A stretch of DNA of 64,000 bases from Crocinitomicaceae bacterium. Lineage in GTDB: Bacteria; Bacteroidota; Bacteroidia; Flavobacteriales_D; Crocinitomicaceae. Shown here in pieces: positions 37,044 through 47,358 of this stretch. The DNA lies in the NCBI GenBank assembly GCA_023957475.1, contig JAMLHA010000001.1:248001-312000 (forward strand). The letters run 5' to 3'. A program made the translations under genes and the position numbers. Each line of letters begins with the position of its first letter. The first letter of the stretch is position 1. The notes under the pieces were generated by a model. It was not told the DNA's origin. It made no database searches and worked only from the letters and a program-made list of their open reading frames with translations.

Positions 37044-38565
37044 GAATAGCGAGATCATAGTAATTGGTTCAGGAATAGCTGGATTGTCATTTGCAATTAA
37101 CATTGCTAAGCGTATTCCTGATTGTACCATCAATGTCATTACAAAATCAGAAGTAGCACTTTCCAACTCAAATTTTGCACAAGGCGGCATTGCTGTTGTA
37201 ACAAACCTCGTAAAAGATTCGTACGAAGCTCACATACAAGACACGTTGGCAAGTGGTGGCGGTTTGTCAAAACCTTCTATTGTTAAACTGGTTGTAGAAA
37301 CAGCTTACGATAGACTCAAAGAATTAGTAGAATATGGTGTAGAATTTAACCATACTCCTAATGGTGAGTTTGATTTGGCACTCGAAGGCGGGCATAGTCA
37401 ACACCGTGTTGTTCACGCATTTGATAATACAGGAGAACACGTGGTGAAGTCATTAATACTTAAAGCAAAATCCATACCAAATATTCAATTTTTTGAAAAT
37501 CGATTCTGCATTGATTTATTAAAAAATACTGAAGGAGCAGTGAAAGGAACAAGTGTTCTGAACCTACAAACGAAAGAAATTGAGATCTATAAGGCGAAAT
37601 TGGTGATTCTTGCATCTGGTGGTTCTGGACAAGTGTATAAACACACTACCAACCCTGATGTAGCAACTGGTGATGGTGTGGCAATGGGTATGAAATTAGG
37701 TGCATTGGTGGCTAATTTAAACTTTATCCAATTTCACCCAACTGCTTTGTATGAAGAAAACAAACCACGATTGGACTTGTTAACTGAGGCAATCAGAGGT
37801 TTTGGTGCATATATTAGAAATAAAGAAGGCAAACGTTTTGTTTTTGATTACGACCCAAGAGGAGAATTGGCAACACGTGATATTGTTTCAAAAGCTATTT
37901 TTAGTGAATTGAGAAAAAGTGGAGATGCTTGCGTATATCTTGATTGTAAGCATTTGAACACGAAGGATTTCAATGAAAAATTCCCTCAAACAACGAAAAA
38001 TTTGCATTCAAAGAATATTGATATTACCAAAGATTTGATTCCAATTGTTCCAGCTGCACACTATCAATGTGGTGGTTTAAAAGTGGATGAGGTTGGTCAA
38101 ACAACAGTAAAAGGATTGTTTGCAATTGGAGAATGTGCCGAAACAGGTTTGCATGGTGTAAATAGATTGGCGTCAAATTCTTTATTGGAAGGGTTGGTGT
38201 TTGCACATGAATCTGCTGAATACATTGCAAAGCATTACAGCGACTATTCTAACGCATCAACTGTAGAAATACCAAATTACCAATTGGAAGAATCAAATGA
38301 TGCACAATTCATAAAAGAAATTAATCAATTGAGAAATACAATGACCAAATTCGCTACTATTTCTTCGAGTTTAGAAGATTTAGATACAGCTATTGAAGCA
38401 TTGAACGATATAAATAAACAGGTGGAATTATTGAATAATGACAATCAAATCTCTGAACAACGACTAATTTTTAACAACTTATTGGTAAATGCGTTAGCAA
38501 TTACAAAATTTAAGAGATTACATTTTTTAAATACAAATAAAAACCACACTTTTGAGAAACACTAA
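37033..38565 (+). CDS. nadB: L-aspartate oxidase
   Basis: A 510-residue FAD enzyme that oxidises L-aspartate to iminoaspartate with oxygen or fumarate as acceptor. The FAD loop is VIGSGIAGLSFA (about 10-21). SNFAQGGIAV, EGGHSQHRVVHAFDNTGEH and the C-terminal GLHGVNRLASNSLLEGLVF follow. The start is GTG at 37033, overlapping the nadA stop, so NadA and NadB are translationally coupled. The gene is followed after 21 bp by the tryptophanase-like gene. Confidence 0.97.
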   Translation: MQNKNSEIIVIGSGIAGLSFAINIAKRIPDCTINVITKSEVALSNSNFAQGGIAVVTNLVKDSYEAHIQDTLASGGGLSKPSIVKLVVETAYDRLKELVEYGVEFNHTPNGEFDLALEGGHSQHRVVHAFDNTGEHVVKSLILKAKSIPNIQFFENRFCIDLLKNTEGAVKGTSVLNLQTKEIEIYKAKLVILASGGSGQVYKHTTNPDVATGDGVAMGMKLGALVANLNFIQFHPTALYEENKPRLDLLTEAIRGFGAYIRNKEGKRFVFDYDPRGELATRDIVSKAIFSELRKSGDACVYLDCKHLNTKDFNEKFPQTTKNLHSKNIDITKDLIPIVPAAHYQCGGLKVDEVGQTTVKGLFAIGECAETGLHGVNRLASNSLLEGLVFAHESAEYIAKHYSDYSNASTVEIPNYQLEESNDAQFIKEINQLRNTMTKFATISSSLEDLDTAIEALNDINKQVELLNNDNQISEQRLIFNNLLVNALAITKFKRLHFLNTNKNHTFEKH

Positions 38566-38586
38566 TTTAAATTAATAGAAATTAAC

Positions 38587-39984
38587 ATGGAAAATAAAAA
38601 AACAAATCGTTTAAGAACATTAACAGAGCCATTTAAAATTAAAGTAGTAGAACCTTTAAAAGTAACTACAGAAGAATACCGTGAAAAAGCATTAGCTACT
38701 GCGGGTTACAATACTTTCCTTTTAAGTGCAAAAGACGTATTTATCGATTTATTAACTGATAGTGGTACTGGTGCCATGAGTGATCATCAATGGAGTGCAA
38801 TCATGCTTGGAGATGAGAGTTATGCTGGTGCTAGAAGCTGGGAGAAATTGGAAGCGGTAACAAAAGACCTTACTGGAATGCCGTATGTGTTGCCTACTCA
38901 CCAAGGGCGTGCTGCAGAACGAATTTTGTATTCTACAATTGGCGGAAAAGGAAAGTTTTTCATCAGTAACACCCACTTTGATACAACAAGAGCAAATATT
39001 GAATTTGTAGGCTCAACAGCAATCGACATTGTATGTGAAGAAGCTCAAGACAACCAATCAGATGCTCCTTTTAAAGGGAATATTGATTTGAAAAAATTAA
39101 GAGCGTTAATTGCAGAACATGGGAAAGAAAATATTGCAGCTGTTATTATGACGGTGACTAATAACTCTTCTGGAGGTCAGCCAGTTAGTATGGAAAACTA
39201 TAAAGAAGTAAGAAGAATTTGTGATGAAAACGGTCTCTTTTTAGTTATGGATGGTTGCCGTGTTGCAGAAAATAGTTACTTCATTCACCATAGAGAACCA
39301 GGATACAATACAAAATCATTTAGAGAAATTGCACAAGAAATGTTCTCTTTATCTGATGCTTTTGTTATGAGTGCCAAAAAAGACGGTTTAGTGAATATGG
39401 GTGGATTGTTGACATTGAGAGATAGTGAATTAGCTGTTCAATGTAAAAACTTACTAATCATTTCAGAAGGATTTGCTACTTATGGTGGTTTGTCTGGAAG
39501 AGATATGGAAGCTTTGGCTGTTGGATTAGTGGAAGTTTTTGACGAAGATTATTTACACTACCGTATAAAAAGCACAACCTATCTAGGAGAAGGACTTCGT
39601 AAAAAAGGAATTCCTGTAGTATGGCCAATTGGAGGTCACGCTGTCTATATAGATGCAAAAGAACTTTATAAAAATATACCTTTAAAAGAATACCCCGGAC
39701 AAGCATTAGTATGTGACTTATACCTTAAAGGAGGCATACGTGCAGTAGAAGTGGGGAGTGTGATGTTTGGTAAATACGATGAAAACGGAGAATTGATACC
39801 TGCCGAAAAAGAATTAGTCCGTTTAGCTATTCCTCGACGTGTTTACACCCAAAGTCACATTGATTATGTGTTAGATGTATTTGATGATATCATTGAAATG
39901 AGAGATCAAAAAACAAGAGGATTTGAAATTACCTATGAACCGCCTTTTTTAAGACACTTTACCGCCAACTTTAAACCTTTGTAG
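38587..39984 (+). CDS. tnaA: beta-eliminating lyase, tryptophanase type
   Basis: A 465-residue PLP enzyme. The PLP lysine lies in MSAKKDGLVNMGG (about residue 262). Substrate-specificity positions follow tryptophanase: Asp in HFDTTRAN (the equivalent of Asp137 in P. vulgaris TnaA) and the sequence AVEVG (Val at the place of tryptophanase Val/Ile394, where tyrosine phenol-lyase has Arg). It should split L-tryptophan to indole, pyruvate and ammonia. It lies 21 bp after nadB and 26 bp before a paralogue with the opposite residues. The symbol rests on these positions as I recall them. Confidence 0.85.
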   Translation: MENKKTNRLRTLTEPFKIKVVEPLKVTTEEYREKALATAGYNTFLLSAKDVFIDLLTDSGTGAMSDHQWSAIMLGDESYAGARSWEKLEAVTKDLTGMPYVLPTHQGRAAERILYSTIGGKGKFFISNTHFDTTRANIEFVGSTAIDIVCEEAQDNQSDAPFKGNIDLKKLRALIAEHGKENIAAVIMTVTNNSSGGQPVSMENYKEVRRICDENGLFLVMDGCRVAENSYFIHHREPGYNTKSFREIAQEMFSLSDAFVMSAKKDGLVNMGGLLTLRDSELAVQCKNLLIISEGFATYGGLSGRDMEALAVGLVEVFDEDYLHYRIKSTTYLGEGLRKKGIPVVWPIGGHAVYIDAKELYKNIPLKEYPGQALVCDLYLKGGIRAVEVGSVMFGKYDENGELIPAEKELVRLAIPRRVYTQSHIDYVLDVFDDIIEMRDQKTRGFEITYEPPFLRHFTANFKPL

Positions 39985-39998
39985 AGAGTAAAGAATAA

Positions 39999-41399
<1,401 letters not shown>

Positions 41400-41408
41400 T
41401 AAAACAGT

Positions 41409-43460
41409 ATGATTACATCTCAACTTATTTCTCCAAATAGCATTGCTATAATTGGAGCTTCTGAGAATGCAAGTAAACCTGGTGGAAAGGTTTTGCAGAA
41501 TATACTAGAAGGCAAATTTAAAGGCCCTGTATATGCTGTTAATAAGAAACCTATTTCAATTAAAGGTGCTACGTATGTGTCCGAAATTGAACAAATAAAG
41601 CAGGTGGATTTAGCAATTATCTCTATTCCTGCCAATCAATGTTTGGATGCTATAAAGAAGTTAATTCAGATTGGTGCCAAAGCTTTTATCATCTATTCAG
41701 CTGGGTTTTCTGAGGCTGGTGAAGAAGGTATAGCAATAGAAAAAGAAATAATTGATGTAATCAATAAAGCAAATGCAACATTGATAGGTCCCAATTGTAT
41801 TGGTGTCATCAATGATGTTTATAAAGGTGTGTTTACAACACCAATTCCTCAATACGACAAGTTAGGTTGCGAATTGATTTCAAGTTCTGGAGCAACTGCT
41901 GTTTTTATTATGGAATCGGCATTGGGAACTGGGTTGAAATTTTCTAACATTTACTCAATTGGAAATGCTTCTCAAACTGGCGTTGAGGAAATTTTGGAAT
42001 ACATGGATCAAACATTTGACCCTCAAAACAGTCCAAAAGTCAAGCTGTTGTATTTAGAACACATCAAAAACCCTTTTAAATTTATAAAGCATGCAACTTC
42101 TCTTCGCAAAAAGGGTTGTCGCATTGCAGCTATAAAATCTGGTTTCTCAGAGGCGGGAGGAAGAGCAGCTTCCTCCCACACTGGGGCTTTAGCTACTTCG
42201 GATATTGTAATACGTGCATTGTTTAGAAAATGTGGTATTGTATATTGTAGCAGTAGAGATGAATTGATTGCTGTTGCAGGTGTTTTCCAAAACAAAGAAG
42301 TGGAAGGAAAAAACATTGCAATTATCACCCATGCTGGTGGATCGGCTGTAATGTTAACGGACGCTTTAACATCAAATGGTATGAACGTACCTCCATTTGA
42401 TAGTAAAGACACCAAAGACTTATTAGCAAAATTAAACCCAGGATCATCGGTTAGCAATCCCATTGATTTCTTGGCAACAGGTACTGCAGAACAATTGGGA
42501 GAAATCATTGATTTCTGCGATGATTACAAAGCTGTAGATGGAATGGTTGTTGTGTTTGGTAGTCCAGGTTTGTTCAACGTAAAAGATGTTTACGAGGTAT
42601 TGGATACTAAAATAAAGACATGTAAAAAACCTATTTTTCCTGTATTGCCATCGTTAATCAATGCGGAAAAAGAAATCAAACACTTTTTATCAAAAGGTAG
42701 GGTGAATTTTCCAGACGAGGTTAACTTAGGTAAGGCATTGGCACATGTTTACCAATCTACCGATATGTCTTTTGATAAAGTCGTATTACCAGAAATGGAC
42801 ATACCTGCTATTCGCTCAATTGTGAATGCAGCATCCAATGGTTTTGTGCAACAAGAAACTTGCCGTGAATTACTCGATGCAGCTGGTATTGAGATGGTGA
42901 AACAACAAGAGTTTTCTGATAGCAAACACATTGCAACGATCAAAGGAAAAATGAATTTTCCGATTGTAATGAAAGTTATCGGACCTGTTCATAAAACTGA
43001 AGTTGGTGGAGTGTTGTTAAATATCCATGATGAAAACCAAGCAATGGAAGCATTTAATCAATTGATGAAAATACCAGATGCTAAAGGTGTGTTGATTCAA
43101 GAAATGTTGCGTGGCGAAGAATTGTATTGTGGAGCTGTCAAACAAGGTGATTTTGGTCACGTAGTTTTGTGTGGCTTGGGCGGTATTTTCTTAGAATTAT
43201 TAAACGACACCTCTTCTGGTTTAGCACCATTGAGCAAACAAGAAGTTACAGATATGGTGGAATCACTAAAGGGTTATGCCTTGATTGAAGGATATCGAAA
43301 CAGAAAAGGATTAAACAAAGAAAAGTACATCGATATAGTGATGCGAATTGGTGCTTTGGTACACATTGCTCCAGAAATTGCTGAATTGGATTTGAACCCA
43401 ATTATGGCCAATGAATCGCAAATGACGGTGGTGGATGTACGTATAAAAATTGAAAAATAA
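41409..43460 (+). CDS. acyl-CoA synthetase (ADP-forming), fused subunits
   Basis: A 683-residue NDP-forming acetyl/acyl-CoA synthetase. The order is CoA-binding domain (about 1-130, GASENASKPGG), ligase-CoA domain (about 150-440, with active-site His in RAASSHTGALAT, about residue 256) and ATP-grasp domain (about 465-683, with MKVIGPVHKTEVGGV and IQEMLRGEELYCGAV). It makes ATP from acyl-CoA, releasing the acid, or works in reverse. After the lyases it could turn pyruvate-derived acetyl-CoA, or aromatic acyl-CoAs, into acid plus ATP. It starts 9 bp after the lyase gene. Confidence 0.92.
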   Translation: MITSQLISPNSIAIIGASENASKPGGKVLQNILEGKFKGPVYAVNKKPISIKGATYVSEIEQIKQVDLAIISIPANQCLDAIKKLIQIGAKAFIIYSAGFSEAGEEGIAIEKEIIDVINKANATLIGPNCIGVINDVYKGVFTTPIPQYDKLGCELISSSGATAVFIMESALGTGLKFSNIYSIGNASQTGVEEILEYMDQTFDPQNSPKVKLLYLEHIKNPFKFIKHATSLRKKGCRIAAIKSGFSEAGGRAASSHTGALATSDIVIRALFRKCGIVYCSSRDELIAVAGVFQNKEVEGKNIAIITHAGGSAVMLTDALTSNGMNVPPFDSKDTKDLLAKLNPGSSVSNPIDFLATGTAEQLGEIIDFCDDYKAVDGMVVVFGSPGLFNVKDVYEVLDTKIKTCKKPIFPVLPSLINAEKEIKHFLSKGRVNFPDEVNLGKALAHVYQSTDMSFDKVVLPEMDIPAIRSIVNAASNGFVQQETCRELLDAAGIEMVKQQEFSDSKHIATIKGKMNFPIVMKVIGPVHKTEVGGVLLNIHDENQAMEAFNQLMKIPDAKGVLIQEMLRGEELYCGAVKQGDFGHVVLCGLGGIFLELLNDTSSGLAPLSKQEVTDMVESLKGYALIEGYRNRKGLNKEKYIDIVMRIGALVHIAPEIAELDLNPIMANESQMTVVDVRIKIEK

Positions 43461-43465
43461 ATACT

Positions 43466-43888
43466 ATGAAGATAAAGACAATACATGTATTCTTGTTACT
43501 AAGTGTGCTGTATTTATTGTATTCATTAAACATTTACTTAAAACCTTTACAAGTTAAAGAGGTAACAACTGTCAATAAATTTGATATGACTGAAGGACGT
43601 TTAGTGTGGCAAAAATACAATTGCCAAGCCTGTCATCAATTGTATCATTTGGGAGGTTATTTAGGACCTGATTTGACCAATGTTTATTCTAAATACAACG
43701 GCAATGCTGATGTGATTAAAGGTTTTGTCAAAGCGGGTATTCGTCAGATGCCTAGTTTTAATCTATCCACTGAAGAGGAGCGTTTATTAATTGAGTTTTT
43801 AAAAGAAACGGATGCTTCTGGAAGCTCGGATATGAGAAATTACAAAGTACTACCTAACGGAATGATTGAACAAGATGGAAAGAAATAA
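43466..43888 (+). CDS. membrane-anchored cytochrome c, NorC-like
   Basis: A 140-residue protein with one N-terminal membrane helix (about 6-22) and a single c-type haem site CQACH (about residue 51-55). A Met in IRQMPSF (about 91) is the likely sixth ligand. WQKYNCQACHQLYHLGGYLG and PDLTNVYSKY closely follow the NorC pattern, in which the cytochrome c donates electrons to the NorB subunit. Its end overlaps the start of the NorB-like gene by 14 bp, so the two are made as a pair. Confidence 0.87.
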   Translation: MKIKTIHVFLLLSVLYLLYSLNIYLKPLQVKEVTTVNKFDMTEGRLVWQKYNCQACHQLYHLGGYLGPDLTNVYSKYNGNADVIKGFVKAGIRQMPSFNLSTEEERLLIEFLKETDASGSSDMRNYKVLPNGMIEQDGKK

Positions 43889-45227
43889 AACGATAGTAGG
43901 AAGAAAGTTTTTAAGTCTTGCTTTGGTTTCATTGTTTGTGGGACTGATAGGAGGTGTTTTGGCATCTATTACCTATATTAAACCTGATTTTTTGCACGAT
44001 TTTCAAGGATTGTCCAAGTTGCGCCCTATTCACGTGTCATTTGTCATGTTTTGGATTATTATTGCTGCAAATGGAGGGGTGTATATAGGAATGTCTCTAT
44101 TGTCCAAAAATAAACCGTTAAAGTTAATTTCTAACCTACAAATTATTCTGTGGATTATTGCCTTGTTGGGTATTGGGTATTCTTATCTTATCGGTGATTT
44201 TGGAGGAAGAGAATATTGGGAGTTTAATCCCATCTGGGCATTACCTATATTGATTGCCTTGGTATTGCAGTTGGTAAATTTCATTCATTTAGCAAAATCA
44301 TTGGAGAAATGGCCTGTGTATGTTTGGATGTGGATGTCTGGAACTGTATTTTTTCTCCTCATTTTTATTGAAAATTACCTATGGTTGTTTCCTTATTTTA
44401 GAGCTCATTTCATAACCGATATGACCATTCAATGGAAGGTAAATGGTTCGTTAGTTGGTTCGTTTAACCAATTGGTGTATGCCACTGCTTTTTTCATGAT
44501 GGATAGAATAAATGGAACTAAAGAATTTAAAATAGGAAGCAGTAAATTGGCATTCTCAATGTGGCTTTTGGGATTGGGAAATATGATGTTTAACTGGAGC
44601 CATCATATTTATACGTTACCGACAGAAAGTTATATCAGATACATTGGTTACATCGTAAGTATGACGGAATGGATTATTTTCTTACGAATCGTTTATTTAT
44701 GGAAAAACTCTTTGAATGATTTTAAGAAAAATTACCACTATTTCCCGTATCGCTTTATCATGGCATCGGATATTTGGGTGTTTATAAACGTTGGATTTGC
44801 TTGTTTGATGTCCATTCCTGCTTTAAACATATTTACTCACGGAACTCATTTTACAGTTGCTCACTCAATGGGAACAACAATAGGTATTAATACAATGATA
44901 CTTCTAGCGTGTGTCTTTATGTTCTTTACGCCTAAAAAAATACAAGATGCAAAACCCTCCAAATCATTAAGCATTGTTTTTTGGGTGATACAATTATCCC
45001 TACTTTCATTATTTTTATCACTAAAAATTAGTGGAGTTATTAAAGGATTTTGGCAATTAGATGCCAATCAAAGTACTTTTTATGAAATGATGCAAGGATT
45101 GCGCCCGTTTTTTATTGTATTTGTTATTTCGGGTACAGTTCTAATGCTTGGTTTCTTCTATTTAATAGGAACAATTTATCGTTATTCAAGAATTAATAAA
45201 AATCAACCATATGAGTCAGAAAATTGA
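43875..45227 (+). CDS. haem-copper oxidase superfamily catalytic subunit, divergent NorB-like
   Basis: A 450-residue protein with about twelve membrane helices. It has the low-spin-haem His in LRPIHVSF (about residue 53), the two active-site His in NWSHHIYT (243-244) and the high-spin-haem His in THFTVAHSMG (330). Two normally conserved His are not seen: the helix VI metal ligand (the segment reads QWKVNGSLVGS, with Asn at about 190) and the second helix X His (Met at 332). Genes for a NorC-like cytochrome and an Rrf2 regulator suggest nitric oxide reduction, but an oxygen reductase is possible. The start is ATG 43875. Confidence 0.82.
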   Translation: MERNKTIVGRKFLSLALVSLFVGLIGGVLASITYIKPDFLHDFQGLSKLRPIHVSFVMFWIIIAANGGVYIGMSLLSKNKPLKLISNLQIILWIIALLGIGYSYLIGDFGGREYWEFNPIWALPILIALVLQLVNFIHLAKSLEKWPVYVWMWMSGTVFFLLIFIENYLWLFPYFRAHFITDMTIQWKVNGSLVGSFNQLVYATAFFMMDRINGTKEFKIGSSKLAFSMWLLGLGNMMFNWSHHIYTLPTESYIRYIGYIVSMTEWIIFLRIVYLWKNSLNDFKKNYHYFPYRFIMASDIWVFINVGFACLMSIPALNIFTHGTHFTVAHSMGTTIGINTMILLACVFMFFTPKKIQDAKPSKSLSIVFWVIQLSLLSLFLSLKISGVIKGFWQLDANQSTFYEMMQGLRPFFIVFVISGTVLMLGFFYLIGTIYRYSRINKNQPYESEN

Positions 45228-46383
45228 TTTAAATAATACAGAAATCGCATTTGGTTATAAATCGAATGCCGAATTAAAAAATTCCCTTTTTATTTTTGGG
45301 TTACTTCAAAAACCTGCATTAGTGAGTTTACTAACGAAGGTAGCAGATTGGATTATTAAGTACAAAATACCTTTAAAATTTGTTCTTCGTAAAACTGTAT
45401 TTAAAGTATTTTGTGCAGGAGAAAATCGTCAACAGGCTGCTTTAACGATTAAGCATTTGCAAGAGTTTAAAGTTAATACAGTGTTGGACTATGTTGCAGA
45501 AGGTGATAATTCTGAAGAAAGTTTTGAAAATAATCTCAATACCATTTTGACAAACATTCAGTTTGTTAGTGAAAATGCAAAAAATGCTACTGTTGGTGTA
45601 AAATTGTCTGGTTTGGAAGACGTTAATTTCTTGAAGAAGTTTAAACAAACCAATGAAGGAAAAACAGATGAAGAAAAGGCTCGTCTAGCTCGATTTGTTG
45701 AAAGAACCGATAAAATTTGTAAAGCGGGAAGCGATAAAGTCGTGAAAATATACATTGATGCAGAAGAATATTCTACACAGTTTATTTTTGACGATGTAGT
45801 GGAACAAATGATGGAAAAATACAATAAAACAAATGTCATTGTTTACAATACTCTTCAAATGTATTTGAAAGATAGAGTTGATTACTTGAATAAATGCATC
45901 GTTGATGCGAAACAGAAAAATTTCTTGTTAGGCATGAAACTTGTAAGAGGTGCTTATGTAGAGAAAGAAAGAGAATATGCAAAAAGAGATGGTGTACCGA
46001 GTCCAGTTTTTGATACAAAAGAAGGAACAGATACGTCATACAACAAAGCGTTGACAATTTGTTTGGAAGAACATCAATTGATACATACTTGTTTGGCATC
46101 ACACAATCAAAAAAGTGTGGAGTTGGCCATTCAATTAATTGAAGAATTAAAAATTGAAAACCATTACGATAAAGTGTTTTTCTCACAATTGTATGGCATG
46201 AGTGATAACTTAACATTCAATTTAGCCAACGCTGGATATAATTCTTCAAAATATGTGCCTTACGGAGAAGTAGAGAAAGCAATTCCTTATTTAATGAGGA
46301 GAGCTGAAGAAAATTCTTCAATTGAAGGACAAGTTGGAAGAGAATATGAATTACTTCTTCAAGAAAAGAAAAGAAGAAAATAA
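45211..46383 (+). CDS. proline dehydrogenase
   Basis: A 390-residue FAD enzyme (single-domain proline dehydrogenase, without the P5C dehydrogenase half of PutA). It oxidises L-proline to P5C, feeding electrons to quinones at the membrane. The barrel motif GMKLVRGAYVEKERE (about 239-253) and the C-terminal YGEVEKAIPYLMRRAEENSS (about 351-370) are the family signatures. Its ATG lies inside the last codons of the NorB-like gene (17-bp overlap), so the two are coupled in translation. That suggests proline oxidation is regulated with the reductase. Confidence 0.93.
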   Translation: MSQKIDLNNTEIAFGYKSNAELKNSLFIFGLLQKPALVSLLTKVADWIIKYKIPLKFVLRKTVFKVFCAGENRQQAALTIKHLQEFKVNTVLDYVAEGDNSEESFENNLNTILTNIQFVSENAKNATVGVKLSGLEDVNFLKKFKQTNEGKTDEEKARLARFVERTDKICKAGSDKVVKIYIDAEEYSTQFIFDDVVEQMMEKYNKTNVIVYNTLQMYLKDRVDYLNKCIVDAKQKNFLLGMKLVRGAYVEKEREYAKRDGVPSPVFDTKEGTDTSYNKALTICLEEHQLIHTCLASHNQKSVELAIQLIEELKIENHYDKVFFSQLYGMSDNLTFNLANAGYNSSKYVPYGEVEKAIPYLMRRAEENSSIEGQVGREYELLLQEKKRRK

Positions 46384-46394
46384 ACCAAACGCTT

Positions 46395-46838
46395 ATGTTT
46401 ACAAAAGCTTGCGAATACGGAATAAGAGCGTGCTTAATTGTTGCTCAATATTCAATAAATGAGAATCGAATCAGTTTGAAAGAAATAGCCACTTCCATTG
46501 ATTCTCCAGAGGCCTTTACGGCAAAAATTTTACAGAAGTTAGTAAAAAATAAAATTTTATATTCCATTCAGGGACCACAAGGTGGATTTGGTATGACCCC
46601 TGAAAATATTGAAAAAACAACTCTTCAAAAGATTGTTTATGCCATAGATGGAGATAGTTCATATACGGCTTGTGTATTGGGTTTAAGAGATTGCTCGGAT
46701 AAAAACCCTTGTCCTGCTCATAAAAAATACAAACACATCAAAGCTGATTTTTTGGAAATGATTCATACAACTACTGTGGCTGATATGGTCAATGACGTAG
46801 AAAAAGGATTGGCATTTTTAAAATTAAATGAAGATTAA
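46395..46838 (+). CDS. Rrf2-family Fe-S regulator
   Basis: A 147-residue transcription regulator. The N-terminal winged helix (about 1-70, MFTKACEYGIRACLIVAQYS and QGPQGGFGM) is that of the Rrf2 family. Three Cys in ACVLGLRDCSDKNPCPAH (about 96-111) are spaced for an iron-sulfur cluster, in a pattern closer to NsrR than to IscR. NsrR senses nitric oxide, and this gene ends the operon that holds a NorCB-like pair, so NO-responsive control of the operon is a reasonable inference. It starts 11 bp after the proline dehydrogenase gene. CymR-type or IscR-type roles are alternatives. Confidence 0.85.
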   Translation: MFTKACEYGIRACLIVAQYSINENRISLKEIATSIDSPEAFTAKILQKLVKNKILYSIQGPQGGFGMTPENIEKTTLQKIVYAIDGDSSYTACVLGLRDCSDKNPCPAHKKYKHIKADFLEMIHTTTVADMVNDVEKGLAFLKLNED

Positions 46839-46860
46839 GCATTGTTTGCGTTTTATACCC

Positions 46861-46868
46861 TACCTTTG
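46861..46868 (+). promoter_or_regulatory. putative -7 element of queD promoter
   Basis: TACCTTTG matches TAnnTTTG and lies 17 bp before the ATG of queD. A TTG at 46842-46844 sits 16 bp upstream, a little close for a -33 element. Confidence 0.5.
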
Positions 46869-46885
46869 CAAAAAAAATAGCTAAA

Positions 46886-47329
46886 ATGTCAGTCGTTAGA
46901 ATTTCAAAAACATTTACATTTGATATGGCCCATGCCTTAGAGGGGTATAACGGACTTTGTAAAAACATTCATGGACATACTTATGTCTTGCGAGTAACTG
47001 TTTTAGGGCAACCACTAACAGACAATACACATCCAGAAAACGGATTAGTGATGGACTTTGGTGATTTGAAACGCATTGTAAACAAAGTTGTTTTAGATAA
47101 GTTTGATCATGCTTTGGTTATCAAAGAAGGCTCAGCTATTTTGAAATCTTTGGATCTTTCTGTTAATGAACGATTAATTACCACGCCATTTCAACCAAGT
47201 TGCGAAAACTTACTACTTCATTATGTAGAATTAATTCAATCCATGTTGCCTCAACAAGTAAAATTGGTTTCTGCACGATTGAATGAAACACCGACTTCTT
47301 ACGCTGAATGGTTGCTTGAAGATCAATAA
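46886..47329 (+). CDS. queD: 6-carboxy-tetrahydropterin synthase / 6-pyruvoyl-tetrahydropterin synthase family
   Basis: A 147-residue zinc enzyme of the QueD/PTPS family. The zinc and catalytic region is FDMAHALEGYNGLCKNIHGH (about 12-31), with the catalytic Cys and HGH. The second part has FDHALVIKEG and SCENLLLHYVE (about 110-120). QueD makes 6-carboxy-tetrahydropterin in queuosine synthesis, and PTPS makes BH4; the Cys and size fit QueD best. It stands alone with its own promoter. The C-terminal SARLNETPTSYAEWL segment is normal for the family. Confidence 0.9.
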   Translation: MSVVRISKTFTFDMAHALEGYNGLCKNIHGHTYVLRVTVLGQPLTDNTHPENGLVMDFGDLKRIVNKVVLDKFDHALVIKEGSAILKSLDLSVNERLITTPFQPSCENLLLHYVELIQSMLPQQVKLVSARLNETPTSYAEWLLEDQ

Positions 47330-47358
47330 ATGTTGTTGTTGAAGCGTGGTAACGACCA

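Noticed and set aside
43866-43874. Extended NorB-like start at TTG
   Set aside because: It adds only three residues; the ATG at 43875 is nearer to the expected N-terminus.
47330-47358. Possible terminator between queD and the convergent unit
   Set aside because: Only 4-5 bp of stem (GTGGT/ACCA) without a T tract; too weak.
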